Positions 60,540-64,000 of a stretch of 64,000 bases of DNA are shown here, one piece after another. Below the pieces are notes generated by a model. The model did no database searches. It saw nothing but the letters and a program-made list of their open reading frames with translations, and was not told the DNA's origin. Source of the stretch: Diplonema japonicum (Eukaryota > Euglenozoa > Diplonemea > Diplonemida > Diplonemidae); the NCBI GenBank assembly GCA_964019335.1, contig OZ025679.1:124001-188000 (forward strand). Direction: 5' to 3'. The translations under genes were made by a program, and so were the position numbers. Numbering within the stretch: the stretch's first letter is position 1; the number at the start of each line of letters is the position of its first letter.

Positions 60540-60559
60540 CATCCATTTTCTTTTTTTAG
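60540..60559 (+). promoter_or_regulatory. Putative trans-splice acceptor of VPS29
   Basis: A T/C-rich run ending TTTTTTTAG at 60559, ten bases before the ATG at 60570. Confidence 0.45.
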
Positions 60560-60569
60560 GGACAGAAAG

Positions 60570-61127
60570 ATGTTGGTGTTGGTGATAGCCGACTTATACA
60601 TCCCCCTGAGAGCGAAGGGGATGCCTGAGGAGCTTGGGAAGCTGCTGCAGAAAGATACGTATGATTTAGTGGTCTCGACGGGTAACTTGTGCGATAAGTC
60701 GGTGCATAGCTTTATGAAGAGCTTGGGGAAGACGAAGGTGATTGAGGGAGGCCACGACGACGTAAAAGATCTTCCTGAGATGGAGGAGGTGATGGCCGGG
60801 GAGCTTAAAATAGGAATAACACGAGAGACCGACTTTGAATCGTTGCTTGCGGCGCAGAGAAAGCTCGCTTGTGACATTGTTGTACACAAATCCTCATCAC
60901 ACACCTGCACCGCCATCTCCAAGAAGGGCCGGTTATATATCTGCCCTGGTTCCGGCACTGGTGCCTTCTCCCTCTCTCATCGAGATGTTATTCCTTCGTT
61001 CCTTGTCCTTGAGATAACAGGCACAGACGTCGCAGTCTTCCAGTATTCTTATGTCAATGAAACTCTTGAGGTGACTGGTAAAAATTTCACAATCGCAAGC
61101 CCGATGGGAGCCGCGGAGGAAGAATAA
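60570..61127 (+). CDS. VPS29: Vacuolar protein sorting-associated protein 29 (retromer subunit)
   Basis: The product is 185 residues, the usual VPS29 length. It aligns from MLVLVIADLYIP (MLVLVLGDLHIP in animals) through TGNLCDKS, the central VIEGGHDD and INPGS-like YICPGSGTGAFS to IPSFLVLEI. VPS29 is a phosphoesterase-fold scaffold of retromer, which recycles receptors from endosomes to the Golgi. Here the metal-site residues are largely replaced (GDLH to ADLY, SGHTH to HKSSSH), so catalysis is not expected; VPS29 is considered non-enzymatic in general. Surfaces for VPS35 binding cannot be judged by eye. Confidence 0.85.
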   Translation: MLVLVIADLYIPLRAKGMPEELGKLLQKDTYDLVVSTGNLCDKSVHSFMKSLGKTKVIEGGHDDVKDLPEMEEVMAGELKIGITRETDFESLLAAQRKLACDIVVHKSSSHTCTAISKKGRLYICPGSGTGAFSLSHRDVIPSFLVLEITGTDVAVFQYSYVNETLEVTGKNFTIASPMGAAEEE

Positions 61128-61257
61128 TTAATAAAAAAAAGATTTTTTTTTTATGTGTGTTTTTCCTCTTTCCCGCTGCCCTTTTTTTTTTTTTTTTTGA
61201 AATTTTTATTTTCTCCATACCCTCGTGTGAACTATTTTTTTTTTCTCTTTCCTCGTC

Positions 61258-61297
<40 letters not shown>

Positions 61298-61449
61298 GGA
61301 AAGGTTCGTTGTGAAGTCGTTTTCTTCGTTTTTTTTTTATTTTTATTTTTTTATTATGTTCTAGTGTCGCCCTTTTTTATTTTTTATTTTTGAACCCACT
61401 CTACTCACCCCCCACCCCCGTTTTCTTCAGGAAAAAAAAAAAAAAAAAA
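61128..61449. other. T-rich spacer
   Basis: Only T runs and then A(n) before the next ATG; no gene. Confidence 0.6.
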
Positions 61450-62545
61450 ATGCCGGAACTACAATTCGCCTTCGGAACGTACAAAGGAGCAGTCGACGCG
61501 GAAGGCGTGCGACACGGCGAAGGGGAGCTGCTGTACCACAACGGGAACCACGTGAAAGGGGAATGGGTCAACGGCGGTCTGACCGGCAAGGGCACAAAAA
61601 CGTTTTCAAACGGCGATGTCTACGAAGGCGGCTTCAACGTGGGGAAGAAGGAGGGCACGGGCACATACACCTTCAAGAAAGGCGGCACCTACCAAGGCGG
61701 CTACATGGCCGATAAGCAACACGGACAAGGACAATGGTCCGGACACAACGGCGAAACCTACACAGGCTCCTACCACAACGGACTGCGGAACGGAACAGGC
61801 ACAGAAACCATCACAAAAGGCGAGCAACGAACCGTGTACACTGGTGAATGGGTGAGAGGCGAACGAGAAGGCAACGGCCGGCTAACACTAGAAGACGGCG
61901 CATACTGGGAGGGATCGTGGTCGAAGGGAAAACCACTAGAAGGGAAGCAATATACATCCAATGGGGAAGAGGTCAAACCAGGCGTGCCCGAAAACCAACA
62001 ACAACAACAACAACAACAACAACCCCCATCTGACCACCGTGAGATGGTAGAGGCTGTGCAAGCATTGGAATCATCAGAAGGTTCTCCTGAAGCAGAGGCG
62101 GTCCGGCAAAATCTCTTACAAGCTTTTCAGGGAATTGATGCGTTTGGTAAGAACATGGCCAACGGTCTTGCAAAGGCTACCTGTGGACTTGATGCTCTTG
62201 AGGCGCAGCTCGAAGACCTCTCTTCTGCTTTAGGTATCGAAGGCGATGACGATTTCACCATCCCTGCCCCTGCGGATGCTACTCTAGACTCTGCGCTTCA
62301 GGAGCTTTCGGATTTAGATATTTTGCGCGAACAGCAGACAGGGGGTGCCTTGAAGCAAGAAACGGCTTCTCTTGAAAACAGAGAGGACGTCGCAGGCGAT
62401 CCTGCTGTACTAGCCAGGCTTGATAATTTGAATTCTGATTTTTTAACGCAGGTATGATTATCACAACAAAAAAAAAAAAGTTTAAAAAAAAAAAAAGTTA
62501 AACTCCGCGGAAGACGAGCTTAGAAAAATACGGGCACGGAAGTGA
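61450..62545 (+). CDS. MORN-repeat protein
   Basis: Exons are 61450-62451 and 62498-62545 (349 residues); without the 46-nt intron (GTATGA...AAAAG) the protein stops at 62457. Seven to eight MORN repeats fill residues 8-165 (for example GDVYEGGFNVGKKEGTGTYTF and GGTYQGGYMADKQHGQGQW, patterns YxGxWxxGxxxGxG). A CAA-coded Gln run (residues 181-189) follows. A helical C terminus (residues 195-349) ends ARLDNLNSDFLTQLNSAED. MORN proteins often tie membranes to the cytoskeleton or organise flagellar structures. No kinase domain is fused. Confidence 0.8.
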
Positions 62546-62824
62546 ATGCAAGATGTGATTAGGATTTAAATAAGAATACTAGATTATTATTATTTTTTTA
62601 CAAAAAAAAAAAAAGAAAAAATTACATTTTTGTTTTTGTTTAACCACCCCCCCTTCTCCCCCTTTTTATTAGGTTCTTCTTTTCTTTTTCTTCTTTCGGT
62701 TTTTTTAATCCTTTCCCCCATAACATTTAAAAAAAAACCCCTCAATTTATTTTCTTGATACCTCCATGCAAGCAAATGCGGGAAAAAAAAAAAAAAAAAA
62801 GGAACCCACCCCACCCCCATCCCA

Positions 62825-63781
62825 ATGCTTAGAATCGGGAGAATAATAATAACAGCATGTGTTATATCTGCGGCAACAGGATGTGAATACGAAATGACCT
62901 TCAGGAAAGAGACGACAGTGATAGAAAAAGAATGGGTGAAGAACGGCGGGGGTGAGGGGTGGGGGGTTGCAGCGTTGCGAAGCACAGGGTACGCACAGCT
63001 CAAAAGAAACGGGTGGGTCCACAAAGGGGAACTCCTACGGCTTACCGGTGAACCCACAGACATCACAGACGGTTGGGTTGGGTGCATGACCACTGAAAAC
63101 ATCAAAAACGGCATGGCGCTCACAGTGAAAACACACAATTTAAACCTCCAAAAAAAAACCCCCCACAGCCTCAGTATACCTGACAGCCTAAGCGTACAGT
63201 TTCACTCTTCCGAAATATGGAATTCGCATGTTTCTTGGGTTCCTCCAGGTCATGTTCTGATAGAAAAACTTAGAAAATCCGCGGTTTTTTTAACATTGGA
63301 CGTGGAAGGGGAAACATTACACGGTTTGGCCTTGAAGGTAAAGAGGAGCGAAGGGAAGGAAGGGAAAAACTTGGACTATTCCGCGGCACCAGCCACAGAG
63401 GAGAGGACCGAGACTCAAAAACCGCACAAAAACAAAAACCCAGCGAATAATCCCAACCACTCACGATACGCCCTTATCTCACAGAGCCTCGCTACAGGAT
63501 CGCTCGGCGCAGCGTTGCTGAGCATTATCCATTTCCAACCCAAGCCTATCAGGAACACCGTTCCCAGCACTGTTCTCTTCATCGTCTCTCCCATCGTCTC
63601 CTTGGACGTTTTCTCGATGATACTCTCCCAGTGGTCCTTTTTAGAAGGTGTTCCACGATGTGTTATTGCCGTCACGCTCTGCTTCGCAGGCTGGCATCTA
63701 AACAAACAGAATGCCTTCACCCCAGCGTACCTGTATATCCTTGCCGCCTTCATCATGTGGCAGGGAAACCCAAGATATTAG
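62825..63781 (+). CDS. Membrane protein with signal peptide and C-terminal helices, unknown
   Basis: The product is 318 residues. An N-terminal signal (IIITACVISAATGC) is followed by a Trp- and Gly-containing lumenal region of about 170 residues (WVHKGELLRLTGEP, DGWVGCM, SEIWNSHVSWVPPG), probably beta-rich. A Lys-rich linker leads to four hydrophobic segments in the last 100 residues (for example VLFIVSPIVSLDVFSMIL and YLYILAAFIMW). No family is recognised. A type I layout with polytopic end would suit an ER or Golgi membrane protein. Confidence 0.55.
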   Translation: MLRIGRIIITACVISAATGCEYEMTFRKETTVIEKEWVKNGGGEGWGVAALRSTGYAQLKRNGWVHKGELLRLTGEPTDITDGWVGCMTTENIKNGMALTVKTHNLNLQKKTPHSLSIPDSLSVQFHSSEIWNSHVSWVPPGHVLIEKLRKSAVFLTLDVEGETLHGLALKVKRSEGKEGKNLDYSAAPATEERTETQKPHKNKNPANNPNHSRYALISQSLATGSLGAALLSIIHFQPKPIRNTVPSTVLFIVSPIVSLDVFSMILSQWSFLEGVPRCVIAVTLCFAGWHLNKQNAFTPAYLYILAAFIMWQGNPRY

Positions 63782-63869
63782 ATTTTTCTTTTCTTTTGTT
63801 GATATTTTTATGTCGTTTTTTTTTTTTTTTTTTTTTTTTTTTCCCTTAAAAATAAGATTCATCTCAAAG

Positions 63870-64000
63870 ATGGTGTTCGGCGACGACGATGGTAATCAGA
63901 GAAGGAAGCGCAGGGTCCGTGCGAACAAAACCCCGTTACGCCTTAACTGCAAGAAATATATAGCAACGCATTCTGATGAAAAGGAAGGCGTGGAGCGCAC
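63870..64000 (+). CDS. Start of a gene cut by the window end
   Basis: The ATG at 63870 follows a T(n) tract and an AAG, like other starts here. About 43 codons are open to the edge: a basic segment (NQRRKRRVRANKTPLRLNC) resembling a nuclear targeting stretch. Identity cannot be judged from this length. Confidence 0.45.
   Translation, partial: MVFGDDDGNQRRKRRVRANKTPLRLNCKKYIATHSDEKEGVER

Overview
This window looks like nuclear DNA of a unicellular eukaryote, most likely a euglenozoan of the diplonemid kind. About 23 credible protein genes lie on the plus strand; the only minus-strand coding traces are transposase relics and one orphan WD40 exon. Start codons are usually preceded by pyrimidine tracts and an AG, as expected for spliced-leader trans-splicing. 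Cis-introns are tiny (about 27-89 nt), begin GTATG or similar, and are often filled by one A or T homopolymer. UTRs and spacers are full of long A, T, C and G runs. The organism call is inference, since no rRNA or spliced-leader RNA gene is present.

Layout. 1-10591: two tandem mucin-like type I membrane proteins with PAN-type cysteine-rich modules; the first is cut by the window edge. 11240-16670: a divergent kinesin whose spliced C terminus is a CAAX-like CVLS, then a triple cyclic-nucleotide-binding-domain protein. 18845-20768 and 28812-30734: a near-identical duplication carrying a triple cold-shock-domain gene. Between the copies lie a divergent TBP-like factor, SmD3, a small membrane protein, a LamG/IQ protein with a kinesin-like N terminus, and a polytopic membrane protein. 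30900-33240: repeats and a 5'-truncated LINE-like element with long target-site duplications. 33243-38230: a membrane protein, a zinc-finger protein and lipoyl(octanoyl) transferase (LipB). 38456-41385: a coiled-coil gene whose first intron holds a piggyBac element. 41506-43018: a decayed DNA transposon with roughly 190-bp inverted repeats. 43651-45757: PP5-type phosphatase. 46516-47810: a large foldback element. 48506-55202: multicopper oxidase and a four-GAF cyclic nucleotide phosphodiesterase. 55778-64000: a four-TM protein, a short anchored protein, a Q-rich protein, VPS29, a MORN-repeat protein, a membrane protein and the start of one more gene.

The genes do not form one pathway. As in other polycistronic genomes, unrelated housekeeping genes (SmD3, VPS29, LipB, PP5, TBP-like) sit beside lineage-specific ones. 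A cyclic-nucleotide theme is suggested by the CNB protein and the GAF-phosphodiesterase. The most interesting signals are the exon/intron reconstructions, the piggyBac inside an intron, the prenylation-type kinesin tail, the mosaic evolution of the mucin-like pair, and several undescribed-looking inverted-repeat families.
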